A stretch of DNA of 64,000 bases from Intestinimonas massiliensis (ex Afouda et al. 2020) (lineage in GTDB: Bacteria; Bacillota; Clostridia; Oscillospirales; Oscillospiraceae), in assembly GCF_001244995.1 (NCBI RefSeq), contig NZ_LN869529.1:317454-381453 (forward strand). Reading direction: 5' to 3'. Position 1 is the stretch's first letter. Every line of letters begins with the position of its first letter. Of the stretch, positions 23,624 to 32,575 are shown in pieces. The notes under the pieces were generated by a model, which worked only from the letters and a program-made list of their open reading frames with translations, was not told the origin of the DNA and made no database searches. The position numbers were made by a program, and so were the translations under genes.

Positions 23624-25230
23624 TCCTTTCCTTCCTGTGGAGGCGAAGCGGCCAATCGCTTGCCCAGATTAATTTTGGCGTAGCGGTCGTAATACCGCAG
23701 AATCTTACAGGAGAAGACCATGCGCTGCTGGATTTCGCCGTTGGCCAGGTCGGCTTTGGACAGCTCCTGCAGCTTGGCCAGCCGGGCGGAGAAGGTGTTG
23801 CGGTGCATATAGGCAGCCCGGGCGGCCTGGGAGACGCTGCAGTTTTTGAGGCAGTAATAGTAGAGCACGTCCAGCAGATTGGATTTGTGGGCCAGATCGT
23901 AGCGATAGAGTTTCACTGCGTCGGGGTGCGTCAGATAAATGATATCGTCATGGCCCAACAGGGCACTGAAGCTGTTAATGCACAGGTCGATGGCAATGTA
24001 CTCGGCGTAGTCCTCAAAAAAGAAGATGCGTTCCTTTTCGCATGAGCGCAGGGCCCGTCCCAGTTGCAGAACGCTTTTGGTCAGCAGATAGTTGGTGCGC
24101 AGCATGGCGCGGCGGCTGGTGGCGTTGCTGATGGCGGCAAAGGCGTCGTAGCGGGTCAGCAGATCCCGGAGCTGTTCCCGATCAAAAACGGGGGCGGGCT
24201 GGAAATCCCGGCCCGGCCGGCTGAGCAGCAGTACGATCCCGCCGTCATAGAGGGCGGCGTTGCTCTCGGGGAAGATGGCCTCCAACTGTGCCAAAAGGGA
24301 GGTCGGAGAGACCGGCAAAGCGCCGGGAGCGGTGGGCTCCACAATGATAAAGCTGCAAAACTGCTGGGGAATGCGGGAGATTAGGGAGAAGCGGCGGCTG
24401 ATCTCATCCTCGCCCGTGAGCTTGCCGGTGAGCAGATCGGTAAGGAGCGTCTTGAAATCGGCGCCCGCCCAATAGGCGCCTTTCTCCGCGGCGGCCACCC
24501 GGCTGACATTGTCCTGCACCAGGTCCAGCAGGGTGCAGGCGTCACCGTCGCACCAGTCGCGGGGGGTAAAGAGCAGCATGCGGGAGATCAGACTGTCATC
24601 CTGAAAGACCCGGCGTGACCAGCACCTGCCCTCGCTGCCCATGACCCGGCAGAGCGGGACGGCGGAATCGGTCCGCCCTTCTTCCAGCAGGTCCCGGGCG
24701 GTATTGGGGGAGAGCAGGCCCCGTTCCAGCATCTCCCGGGCGGGCGCACTGTCCAGACAGGCTCTCCCACCAAAAAAGACCACGCGGCAGCCGGCATTCA
24801 GCAGGAACAGGGCCCCGCCCGCCAGCTCCGCCGCCGTGTCCACCACATCCTGGATGCTGTGGCGGCGTCCGGCAGCGCGCAGCAGGAGAACGTTCCACTC
24901 CTGGTGGCGGCGCAGCACGGCGGACAGCCGTTCATGGAGGTCCAGCAGCTCCAGACGGGTGATCACCAGGTTGACCGAGCGGGACTCTGCCAGAGAAAGC
25001 AGCCCCGCGGCGTCGCCGGCGGCAAAAAAAGTGACGCCGGACAGGTCTCCGGATATCTCCAGAAAGGAGCGGATCTCTGCCCCTTCGCCCAGCCACAATA
25101 CGGTGGGATCGGGTCCCTCCCAGTGGCGGACAAACCGGACTGCCCGTATCTGAGGCAGGCTCGCCCTGACGGCCGGCCGGGCCAGAAGGTATCCCTGCAG
25201 CGGCTGTATCCAGTATTCCAGTTGCGACAT
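23620..25230 (-). CDS. PucR-family transcriptional regulator 2
   Basis: A 536-residue regulator with variable N-terminal sensor region, a middle CdaR/GGDEF-like region (FCSFIIVEPTAPG, DGGIVLLLSRPGRD), an FFFEDYAEYIAIDLC block and a C-terminal PucR helix-turn-helix (SVSQAARAAYMHRNTFSARL). It is divergent from the transporter-PrpD-glycyl radical enzyme operon and leads the activase gene, so it very likely controls both. Start at 25230 follows GGGGGAG; an upstream ATG at 25254 lacks a site. Its own promoter carries a TGAACAGGTTCA dyad at the -10. Confidence 0.87.
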   Translation of the reverse strand: MSQLEYWIQPLQGYLLARPAVRASLPQIRAVRFVRHWEGPDPTVLWLGEGAEIRSFLEISGDLSGVTFFAAGDAAGLLSLAESRSVNLVITRLELLDLHERLSAVLRRHQEWNVLLLRAAGRRHSIQDVVDTAAELAGGALFLLNAGCRVVFFGGRACLDSAPAREMLERGLLSPNTARDLLEEGRTDSAVPLCRVMGSEGRCWSRRVFQDDSLISRMLLFTPRDWCDGDACTLLDLVQDNVSRVAAAEKGAYWAGADFKTLLTDLLTGKLTGEDEISRRFSLISRIPQQFCSFIIVEPTAPGALPVSPTSLLAQLEAIFPESNAALYDGGIVLLLSRPGRDFQPAPVFDREQLRDLLTRYDAFAAISNATSRRAMLRTNYLLTKSVLQLGRALRSCEKERIFFFEDYAEYIAIDLCINSFSALLGHDDIIYLTHPDAVKLYRYDLAHKSNLLDVLYYYCLKNCSVSQAARAAYMHRNTFSARLAKLQELSKADLANGEIQQRMVFSCKILRYYDRYAKINLGKRLAASPPQEGKE

Positions 25231-25265
25231 GGAACTCCCCCGCCTCTGTACCATTTATACATTTA

Positions 25266-25277
25266 TGAACAGGTTCA
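25266..25277. promoter_or_regulatory. Operator dyad TGAACAGGTTCA at the PucR 2 promoter
   Basis: Perfect palindrome directly downstream of, and touching, the minus-strand -10 (25282-25277). A bound regulator here would block the PucR 2/activase transcript. An identical copy lies 78 bp away at 25344. Confidence 0.6.
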
Positions 25278-25305
25278 TTATAGCAAATCCTGTGCGAAAT
25301 GTCAT
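25277..25305 (-). promoter_or_regulatory. Promoter of PucR 2 and the activase
   Basis: Minus strand: ATGACA (25305-25300), 17 bases, TATAAT (25282-25277). Good -10 and spacing. Confidence 0.55.
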
Positions 25306-25343
25306 CCGGTTTTTATGGAGTTCCAAAGTTTGTGCATAGGTGC

Positions 25344-25355
25344 TGAACAGGTTCA
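25344..25355. promoter_or_regulatory. Operator dyad TGAACAGGTTCA ahead of the transporter operon
   Basis: Second identical copy, about 150 bases upstream of the transporter start at 25506. No clear plus-strand promoter could be assigned. Two identical dyads 78 bp apart would permit cooperative binding or looping. Confidence 0.55.
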
Positions 25356-25505
25356 TCAAAAATGGCGTTCATGCACAGGAATCCGGTCCGGGCGCTGGAC
25401 GACTGTTGCGGAAACCGGAAATGTCATGCTATGCTTGCGCCAGCGAATGGGCGGCGTACCGCGGCGCCGCCCGGCCAGGAAAGAAAGAATGAGGAGGTTT
25501 TTTCT

Positions 25506-26813
25506 ATGTCAGCTTCGACAGTCCTGATCCTGTTTCTTGTGGCAATGGTCCTCTCCATCTATTTCGGCAACAAGTTCGATGCAATCGGCCTGATCTCCAT
25601 GTCCTTTGCCTATCTCATCGGCGTGTTTGGTCTGGGACTGAAGACTTCGGTCGTGGTCGGCATGTTTCCTGCCAAGATCCTCTTTACCATCATCGGCATC
25701 TGCTGGCTGTTTGGCTACGCCAATGAAAATGGCACCCTTCGGCAGATCACTCTCATCCTGGTCTACCGATTCCGCCGGTTCCCCAGCATCCTGCCCTGGG
25801 TCTTCTTCCTGATTGCGGGCGTGATCTGTATGACGGGCGCCTCCCCGTATGCGCCCAATGCCGTGCTGATGCCCATCATCATCTCCATCTGCCTGGCCAC
25901 CAATATGAACCCCCTGTTTGGCTCCCTGATGGTCAATATCGGCTCGTACATCGGCGCACAGGTCCCCTGGGGGCAGGGCGCCAACATCCAACGCGGCGTT
26001 CTGGAGGCCGGTATTCATGCCGAAGAGGTGGATTCCATCCTTTGGAACGGCTTTTTTACCTGCGCACTGTTTGCGCTGGTCTCCGGTATCCTGACCTTCC
26101 TGCTGTTCCGCGGCTGGAAAGCTAGGGTGACCGATACCAACTTTATCACCCGGCCGGAGCCCATGACGCCTGTGCAGAAAAAGACCTTTGCGCTGATTCT
26201 GGTCCTGGTGGTTCTGATGGTGGTTCCCTCTCTGCTGGGCAACCTGGGTTTGAGCGCCCTGGCCGCTCTGTCCAGAAAGCTGGATATCTCCCTGGTGTGC
26301 ATCGTGCTGGCCACCGTGGCCGCCCTGCTGAAACTGGCGGACGCCAAGACCGTGGTCACCCGACACATCCCCTGGAACACCCTGATGATGCTGGCTGGCG
26401 TGTCAATGCTGGTGGGCGTGGCCTCCGAGGGAGGCGCAGTGGACCTCATCGGCACCTGGATCGGCGGCAACGTGCCCACGGCGATCATCGTGCCCATGTT
26501 CGTCCTGCTGGCCGGCTTCATGAGCGTTTTCTCTGCCGGCTCCTCCGTGGTGGTTCCCACCCTGTTTGTGCTGGTGCCCTCCGTACTGACCACAGCCGTG
26601 GGCGTCAACTATCATGCGCTCTATGCCGGCATCGCCATCGGGGCCAACGCCTCCGCCGTGTCCCCCTTCTCCGGCGGCGGCTCCCTGACCCTGGCCAACA
26701 TCAAACAGGATGATATCCGGGAGAAAATGTTTCTGCCGCTCATCCTCTCAGCCGCCGCGCTGGTGCTTGTGGCCGCCGTGCTGGGTGCTGTCGGGCTGTA
26801 CGGTCTGGTATAA
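25506..26813 (+). CDS. SLC13/MatC-like carboxylate transporter 1
   Basis: A 435-residue membrane protein with about 11-12 spans. It resembles the dicarboxylate carrier MatC/SLC13-type permeases: FGNKFDAIGLISMSFAYLIG, GICWLFGYANENGTLRQITL, PYAPNAVLMPIIISICLATN, and a C-terminal repeat with SAGSSVVVPTLFVLVPSVL and NASAVSPFSGGGSLTLANI. It probably imports the acid degraded by the next two genes. Start after AGGAGG at 25506. A paralogue sits at 35048. Confidence 0.8.
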   Translation: MSASTVLILFLVAMVLSIYFGNKFDAIGLISMSFAYLIGVFGLGLKTSVVVGMFPAKILFTIIGICWLFGYANENGTLRQITLILVYRFRRFPSILPWVFFLIAGVICMTGASPYAPNAVLMPIIISICLATNMNPLFGSLMVNIGSYIGAQVPWGQGANIQRGVLEAGIHAEEVDSILWNGFFTCALFALVSGILTFLLFRGWKARVTDTNFITRPEPMTPVQKKTFALILVLVVLMVVPSLLGNLGLSALAALSRKLDISLVCIVLATVAALLKLADAKTVVTRHIPWNTLMMLAGVSMLVGVASEGGAVDLIGTWIGGNVPTAIIVPMFVLLAGFMSVFSAGSSVVVPTLFVLVPSVLTTAVGVNYHALYAGIAIGANASAVSPFSGGGSLTLANIKQDDIREKMFLPLILSAAALVLVAAVLGAVGLYGLV

Positions 26814-26816
26814 GCC

Positions 26817-28199
26817 ATGAAAGAAAACAGACTTTCCCAGGCGCTGATTCGTCATGTGCGGACCACGGGCTATGGCGATATCCCCGCCGCCGCCTTGGCG
26901 GCGCAGAAACAGTCCCTGGCCGACATGCTGGCCGTTATGCTGGCGGCCACCGGGCTGGATGCCGCCTCCGCCCCCTTTGCCGCTTTTGCGGCGGAGGAGG
27001 GCCGGGGACGGTGCACGATCCTGGGCCGTGAGGAAAAGACCTCCCCCATGCTGGCGGCACTGGCCAATGGGGCGCTGGTCCACGCGCTGGACTACGAGGA
27101 TTCCCACGAGACAGCCACCGTCCATCCCAATTCCGCTGCTTTGCCCGCCCTTATGGCTTTGAGCCAGCACATCGGGGGCGTTTCGGGGCGGAGCTTCCTG
27201 ACTGCCATGGCCCTGGCCAGCGATATCTGCTGCCGCCTGGACCTGGGGGTCAACGAGGACCTGCTGAAATACGGCTGGAACATGCCCCCCATCCACGGCT
27301 CCATGGGGGCGGTGCTGGGAGCCGGTAAGCTGCTGGACCTGGACGAGGGGCAGCTCGCGGACGCAGTGGCGCTGAACCTGTGCCAAGCTACCTGCAGCGG
27401 CGAGGCGGCCAACAGCGCCGGCTCCGCTGTACGAACCGTCCGGGAGGGCTTTGCCGCCCAGGCTGCGGTACAGTCGGCGCTACTGGCCGGGCGGGGGGTG
27501 CCGGCTCGGTTTGAGACGCCTTTTGAGGGAAAGCTGGGCTACTACCACATGTACGCCCGGGACAACTATACCCCGGAAAAGGTGCTGGAGGGTTTGGGGA
27601 CGGTGTTTCAGGGCCAGTTCATCAGCTTCAAGCCCTGGCCGTCCTGCCGTGCCACCCATACCTCCATTGACGGGGTGCTCACTCTGATGCGGGAGCACCA
27701 CATCGAACCGGGGGAGATCCAGTCCATCCACATCACTCTTCAGGAGATCGGCCGTATGGTCACCGAGCCCCGCGATGTAAAGTACCGGCCCCGGTCCGCC
27801 GCCATCGCCAAATTCAGTCTGCCCTTTGTGGTGGGCACCGCGGCAGTCTGCGGCCAGGTGGGGCTGGACAGCTTTGAGACCGAGCGGCTGTCCGACCCAG
27901 CGGTGCTGGCCATGGGGGACAAGGTGACCTGCGCCATTCGCCCGGACTGGACCAAGGAGCAGAACAAGTACACGGACCTCACCATCCGGACGGTGCGGGG
28001 GGAGTTTTCCCTGCACCTGGAACATCCCCTGGGCTGTGTGGAACATCCCATGGGGGAGGAGGCGCTGCGCCGCAAGTTTTTGGACTGCGCTGCGCGGGCG
28101 AAGAAGCCCATCTGTCCGGAGCGGCTGGAGCAGCTCTACGGCACGATCCTGCACCTGGAGGAGCTGGAAGACATGAACGGACTTTTCGACCTGCTGTAA
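26817..28199 (+). CDS. MmgE/PrpD family protein
   Basis: A 460-residue protein of the 2-methylcitrate dehydratase (PrpD) superfamily: LANGALVHALDYEDSHETAT, HPNSAALPALMAL, GWNMPPIHGSMGAVLGAGKL, FISFKPWPSCRATHTSIDG, and the C-terminal PMGEEALRRKFLDC. Members dehydrate 2-methylcitrate, decarboxylate cis-aconitate or epimerise iminodisuccinate. No other propionate-cycle gene is present, so methylcitrate is not implied. It starts 3 bases after the transporter stop and precedes glycyl radical enzyme 1, and so probably acts in the same pathway. Confidence 0.88.
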   Translation: MKENRLSQALIRHVRTTGYGDIPAAALAAQKQSLADMLAVMLAATGLDAASAPFAAFAAEEGRGRCTILGREEKTSPMLAALANGALVHALDYEDSHETATVHPNSAALPALMALSQHIGGVSGRSFLTAMALASDICCRLDLGVNEDLLKYGWNMPPIHGSMGAVLGAGKLLDLDEGQLADAVALNLCQATCSGEAANSAGSAVRTVREGFAAQAAVQSALLAGRGVPARFETPFEGKLGYYHMYARDNYTPEKVLEGLGTVFQGQFISFKPWPSCRATHTSIDGVLTLMREHHIEPGEIQSIHITLQEIGRMVTEPRDVKYRPRSAAIAKFSLPFVVGTAAVCGQVGLDSFETERLSDPAVLAMGDKVTCAIRPDWTKEQNKYTDLTIRTVRGEFSLHLEHPLGCVEHPMGEEALRRKFLDCAARAKKPICPERLEQLYGTILHLEELEDMNGLFDLL

Positions 28200-28241
28200 A
28201 TACAAACTGCGACATCGCACATGAAAACGGAGGAACCAAGT

Positions 28242-30635
28242 ATGACAGACAGAATCAAACGGATGCAGGCGGCGCTGAAGGTGGACAAATTCCCCTTCTG
28301 CGCGGAGAAGGCAAAACTGGTCATCGAGTCCTGGAAGAAGCACGAGGGTCTGCCGGCCATCCTGAGCCGGGCCCACGCCACCGCCGACTATTTGGACCAT
28401 CGGACCATCTATGTGGACGAGGACGAGCTCATTGTGGGCAACGTAGCCAGCAAGCCCATGGGTCTGGAGGCCTCCTGCTGGGGCCCCTTCTGGGACGACG
28501 ACGATCTGGATTCCATCCTGGAGGGCAACTACACCATCTCCGACGAGGACCGAAAGACCCTGCGGAGCCTGGATTCCTTCTGGGACGGTCAGGACCGGCA
28601 GATGTATGAGTGGCAGGGACGCTTTTACGATGATGAACGCATGTGGCCCTTTATCCGCTCCGGAATCCTATGTCCGCCCTGGACCAGCAAGGTAAAGGGC
28701 CGGGGCTCCGGCGGCGCAGGCTTCGGCTGGGGTCTGGGCATCGGCCTGAGCTTCTTTGTCCCCGACTACGGTAAAATCGTCACCGAGGGCATCCACAAGA
28801 CCCTGGATGAGGCCAAAGAGGAGCTGCGTCAGATCCGTTATGTGGATGATGACTCCTTTGACAAGGCCATGTATCTCCAGGCCGTCGTTATCGCCCTGGA
28901 AGCCATGGTGCGCATGTACCATCGGTATGGCGACGCCTGCCTGGAGGCCGCCGCCCGGTGCGCCGAGCCCAAGCGGAGAGCTGAACTGGAGCAGATGGCC
29001 GACACCTGCCACTGGATCGCGGAAAAGCCCTCCCGGGGATTCCGGGACGCCATCCAGAACTTCTGGTTTTACTGGATGATGATCACCCACGGCACCGTTC
29101 CCGGCGGCCGGTTTGACCAGTATATGTATCCCTTCTACCAAAAGGATATCGCCAGCGGTGCGCTCACCGACGACGATGTGGTAGAGCTCATCGAGTGCCT
29201 GCGCATCAAAATCATGCAGTTCAACTTTGTCTCCGGCAACGCCAAACAGCGGGACAAGTGGGCCGGCATGGCCCGGTGGCACAACTTCGTCATCGGCGGC
29301 GTGGACAAGGACGGCAACGACGCCTCCAATGAGTTAAGCTATCTGATCCTGCGCGCGGCCGACGAGGTCCGGACTCCCCAATTCACCATCACGCTGCGGG
29401 TTCATGACAAAACGCCGGAAAAGTTGATGCAGAAAGCCCTGGAGCTGGTCAAGACCGGCCTGGGTATGCCTGCCTTTGTCTCGGACAAGAGCTATATCCA
29501 GGGCCTGGTGGACCAGGGGGTGCCGCTGGAGGAGGCGCGGGACTATGCCCTGGCGGGCTGTCTGGACCTGAATCTGCCCGGCAAGTCCCGCATCAACGCC
29601 CTGGGCATGTTCATCGTGCCCAAGGTGCTGGACATCACCATGCACAACGGTATCATGCGGGAGACCGGCGAACGCATTGGACCCGAGACCGGCGAGATGA
29701 GGGACTTTAAGAGCTATGAGGACTTCGAAGCTGCCTTTAAAAAACAACTTTACTATTTTATGGGCATGTACAATGAGGAGCACAACATCCTCATCCGCGT
29801 CACCCGGGCGGTAAACTGCGACGTGGTCCACTCTGCCTTTGCCTATGACGGCATCAAGTGCGGCAAGGATATCATGGACCGAAAGATGCCCTATGAGAAC
29901 GCCTCGCTCCTGAACCCGGTGGGCATGATCTCGGTGGCCAATTCCCTGGCCGCAGTGAAAAAGCTGGTGTTCCAGGATCAGGTGTGCACCATGGAGGAGC
30001 TGTTCCAAGCCATCGAGGCCGACTGGGAGGGTCACGAGGAGCTGCACAAGCGATGTGTGGCCGCGCCCAAATTCGGCAACGGAGACGATCTGGTGGACGA
30101 TATCGCCGCCGACCTCTATAGGTTCTGGGCCAACAGATGCAATACTTTTACCACCGTCTACGGCGTACCGCCCCGTCCCACCGGTATCTCCATCACCGCT
30201 CATGCCCCCGGCGGGAGCTATACCTGTGCCACGCCTGACGGCCGCCATGCGGGAGACACCCTTCCCGACGGCGTGGCTTCTCCGGCTCAGGGTACGGACC
30301 GAAAGGGCCCTACGGTCTCACTGTGCAGCGCCATGAAGATCAACCAGGACCCCTTCAATGCCATGCTGCTGAACATGAAGCTCCATCCCACCGCGCTGGG
30401 CAGCGAGGACGACATCCATAAGCTGGGCGCCCTGATCCGGACCTACCTGACCAACGGCGGCAAGCACATTCAGTTCAATGTGGTGGACAACGAAACCCTG
30501 CACAAGGCCCAGGAGAAGCCCCAGGATTACCGGGACCTGGTGGTCCGTGTCGCGGGCTACAGCACCTACTTTACCCTGCTGACCAAGGCCGTCCAGGACG
30601 AGATCATCGCCCGGACCGAGAACCGGCTGTCCTGA
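28242..30635 (+). CDS. Glycyl radical enzyme 1 (PFL2/dehydratase superfamily)
   Basis: A 797-residue glycyl radical enzyme. The glycyl loop near the C-terminus is VVRVAGYSTYF with radical Gly772; the active-site Cys is Cys440 in DYALAGCLDLNLPG. Characterised dehydratases and C-S/C-C lyases of the superfamily carry GCVE, with Glu as general base two residues after Cys; here that residue is Asp442. Substrate is therefore not predictable. ATG at 28242 follows CGGAGGA by 7 bases. It is the third gene of the PucR 2-linked operon; the activase is encoded divergently. Its closest relative in the window is enzyme 2 at 32576. Confidence 0.9.
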   Translation: MTDRIKRMQAALKVDKFPFCAEKAKLVIESWKKHEGLPAILSRAHATADYLDHRTIYVDEDELIVGNVASKPMGLEASCWGPFWDDDDLDSILEGNYTISDEDRKTLRSLDSFWDGQDRQMYEWQGRFYDDERMWPFIRSGILCPPWTSKVKGRGSGGAGFGWGLGIGLSFFVPDYGKIVTEGIHKTLDEAKEELRQIRYVDDDSFDKAMYLQAVVIALEAMVRMYHRYGDACLEAAARCAEPKRRAELEQMADTCHWIAEKPSRGFRDAIQNFWFYWMMITHGTVPGGRFDQYMYPFYQKDIASGALTDDDVVELIECLRIKIMQFNFVSGNAKQRDKWAGMARWHNFVIGGVDKDGNDASNELSYLILRAADEVRTPQFTITLRVHDKTPEKLMQKALELVKTGLGMPAFVSDKSYIQGLVDQGVPLEEARDYALAGCLDLNLPGKSRINALGMFIVPKVLDITMHNGIMRETGERIGPETGEMRDFKSYEDFEAAFKKQLYYFMGMYNEEHNILIRVTRAVNCDVVHSAFAYDGIKCGKDIMDRKMPYENASLLNPVGMISVANSLAAVKKLVFQDQVCTMEELFQAIEADWEGHEELHKRCVAAPKFGNGDDLVDDIAADLYRFWANRCNTFTTVYGVPPRPTGISITAHAPGGSYTCATPDGRHAGDTLPDGVASPAQGTDRKGPTVSLCSAMKINQDPFNAMLLNMKLHPTALGSEDDIHKLGALIRTYLTNGGKHIQFNVVDNETLHKAQEKPQDYRDLVVRVAGYSTYFTLLTKAVQDEIIARTENRLS

Positions 30636-30645
30636 AGATCCCTTC

Positions 30646-30687
30646 CGCAAAAGCGCCTCCGTGCCACGGCACGGAGGCGCTTTTGCG
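30646..30687. terminator. Bidirectional terminator between enzyme 1 and PucR 3
   Basis: Two 20-base arms (CGCAAAAGCGCCTCCGTGCC and its complement at 30668-30687) with a 2-base loop. AAAA/TTTT runs lie in the arms. The two flanking genes converge. Confidence 0.85.
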
Positions 30688-30699
30688 CTGGGAAGGCAT

Positions 30700-32265
30700 T
30701 CAGGGCCGGAACTCCCGCTTCAGGACGTTTTCATAATACCGGATGAACTGGCAGGAGAACATCAGCCGCTGCCGCAGGTTGCCGTCCTCCAAATCCAACT
30801 GCAGCAGGTCCAGGATCTTGTTGACTTTGTTGATGACCGTATTGCGGTGCATGTAGGTGGCGGCGGCAGTTTTGACCAGATTGCGGTCATTGAGCAGATA
30901 ATAGTACAGCACGTCCCGCAGATTGCTGTTATGCTGAGAGTCGTAGCGGGTGAGCAGGATCACTGCCGGATGCACCAGGTAGAGCACGTCGTCGTTGCCC
31001 TCAATCTCCAGATAGCGCTGCACGCACAGGTCAATGACGCAGTACATGGAGTAGTCCTCGTGGAAGAAGATGCGCTCGTCGCAGCTTTTGCGCAGTGCCT
31101 GGGCCAGAAGCGCGGTTCGTTTGGCCAGCAGGAAATTGGAGCCCAGTGCGTCCAGGTTGCGGGTGCCGTTGCTGACGGCCATAAAGCCGTTGTAGCGCTC
31201 CAGCAGGCGGGTGAGCTGCCCACTGTCGTCCAGCTCGGGACGGAAGGTACGCTCCCGGTAACTGAGCAGGATGACCACATCCTTGTGGTAGACAGCCAGA
31301 TTGGCTCTGGGAAAGCATTCCCGCAGCCGAGCCGGCAGATAATTGTAGGGTACGCCGGCGCCGCCCCCGGCGAAGGTAATCACCGCCACCTGCACAAACG
31401 GCTCCACCGGATTGGGCATCCGGGACAGGGCGGAACGGATCTCAGCCGAGTCGGTGAGCCGGCGTTCCACAATATCCTCCCAGCACTGCTGAAAGAGCTT
31501 GGTGCTGGAGCCCAGCCGCTCCAGATCATGGGAGAGGAGTCGGCGGCTGAGGCAGTCGGCGGCGCAGTCGCACAAAGACTGTACATCCGACCCGTCCCGT
31601 TCCTGGCGGCCTTCGATGAGCAGCATCCCGAAGGGGTCGCCCAGGTGGGCCATGCGGCGGCCGTAGAGGACCAGTTCGGTGCCGGGGATGGCACAGGACC
31701 CGCCGCCGTCCGGCGGCATGCTGCCGAAGAGCAGCTCGGCAGTGCGCAGGGGGAGGGCGCCGGTGGCGGCCACCTGACGGGACAGATAGGCGCTGCCTTC
31801 CATCCCGGCTCCGGCCACCACTCGTCCGTTGTGGTCCAGCAGCAGGACGGCGGAGCCGGCCAGCTTGGCGGTGAGAGCCACGATGGCGTGGAGCCCTCCG
31901 CCGTGGTCGGTGAGCTCCTGATAGGCATGGCGCCAGCCGGCTTTCCGGGCGGAGGCATCGGCCAGGGTGTTGTAGAGCTTGGCCAGGGAGCAGGAAAAGA
32001 GAACCAGACTGCCGCCCGGAAGGGAGAGCTTCGGCAGGTCGTCGGCGCAGGCGTCGGAGAGAAGTACGGTGGTCCCTGGAGCGATCCGGGCCCCGGATAG
32101 TCCGGTGGCCGCCCGCACGTCCCCCAGGTAGAGCCGGTCGGCGGTCAGCGTTTTCTGAGTGCAGAGCAGCTCCACCCGGTCGGGACAGGCATCCTGGCCG
32201 GGGCAGAGAGCGGTGCGGAGGACAAAAGGCTCCAGTTGCCGGAGCAGAAAGCGCAGGCTTGACAT
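30700..32265 (-). CDS. PucR-family transcriptional regulator 3
   Basis: A 521-residue paralogue of regulators 1 and 2: N-terminal region with a GAF-like stretch (AVLLLDHNGRVVAGAGMEG), a middle domain (HKDVVILLSYRERTF), FFHEDYSMYCVIDLC and the C-terminal helix-turn-helix (LVKTAAATYMHRNTVINKV). It is divergent from glycyl radical enzyme 2 and transporter 2. Start at 32265 follows GAGGAGAG; the frame extends upstream without a site. Its likely targets are the dyads at 32396-32515. Confidence 0.87.
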   Translation of the reverse strand: MSSLRFLLRQLEPFVLRTALCPGQDACPDRVELLCTQKTLTADRLYLGDVRAATGLSGARIAPGTTVLLSDACADDLPKLSLPGGSLVLFSCSLAKLYNTLADASARKAGWRHAYQELTDHGGGLHAIVALTAKLAGSAVLLLDHNGRVVAGAGMEGSAYLSRQVAATGALPLRTAELLFGSMPPDGGGSCAIPGTELVLYGRRMAHLGDPFGMLLIEGRQERDGSDVQSLCDCAADCLSRRLLSHDLERLGSSTKLFQQCWEDIVERRLTDSAEIRSALSRMPNPVEPFVQVAVITFAGGGAGVPYNYLPARLRECFPRANLAVYHKDVVILLSYRERTFRPELDDSGQLTRLLERYNGFMAVSNGTRNLDALGSNFLLAKRTALLAQALRKSCDERIFFHEDYSMYCVIDLCVQRYLEIEGNDDVLYLVHPAVILLTRYDSQHNSNLRDVLYYYLLNDRNLVKTAAATYMHRNTVINKVNKILDLLQLDLEDGNLRQRLMFSCQFIRYYENVLKREFRP

Positions 32266-32395
32266 AAACTCTCCTCTTTTCAGCCATGAAGTTATAAGAA
32301 CGGAGGGGACTGGGGAGGAAACACCCATATTATACACAAAACCTGGAGCTTTTGCATAGGATGCGAGAAAAAAGAAAAGGAACTATTGTGAAAAA

Positions 32396-32410
32396 TGTGC
32401 AACCCGCACA
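32396..32410. promoter_or_regulatory. Palindrome TGTGC-N5-GCACA, candidate operator
   Basis: TGTGCAACCCGCACA, same 5-5-5 dyad as at 12740-12754 near PucR 1. It is 5 bases from the TGAACACGTTCA dyad. Confidence 0.4.
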
Positions 32411-32414
32411 TTTG

Positions 32415-32426
32415 TGAACACGTTCA
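32415..32426. promoter_or_regulatory. Operator dyad TGAACACGTTCA
   Basis: Perfect 12-bp palindrome in the PucR 3/enzyme 2 control region, 89 bp from the next copy at 32504. Confidence 0.6.
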
Positions 32427-32469
32427 TTGTACGCTTGATACAGAAAAGATCCCACGCAGGCTTCTCCTC

Positions 32470-32498
32470 TTGCAGTGGGCGGAGCGGTGTGTTATGTT
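32470..32498 (+). promoter_or_regulatory. Promoter of glycyl radical enzyme 2 operon
   Basis: TTGCAG (32470-32475), 17 bases, TATGTT (32493-32498). The expected transcription start falls on the dyad at 32504-32515. Confidence 0.5.
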
Positions 32499-32503
32499 CA
32501 GGA

Positions 32504-32515
32504 TGAACTTGTTCA
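32504..32515. promoter_or_regulatory. Operator dyad TGAACTTGTTCA at the transcription start
   Basis: Perfect palindrome 5 bases after the -10 of the enzyme 2 promoter, a position where binding would repress initiation. Confidence 0.6.
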
Positions 32516-32575
32516 CTACATTTTTGCAGACGAAGGCCGCGTCGGATGTCCGCGCGGATAGAAGGGGGAAACAGG

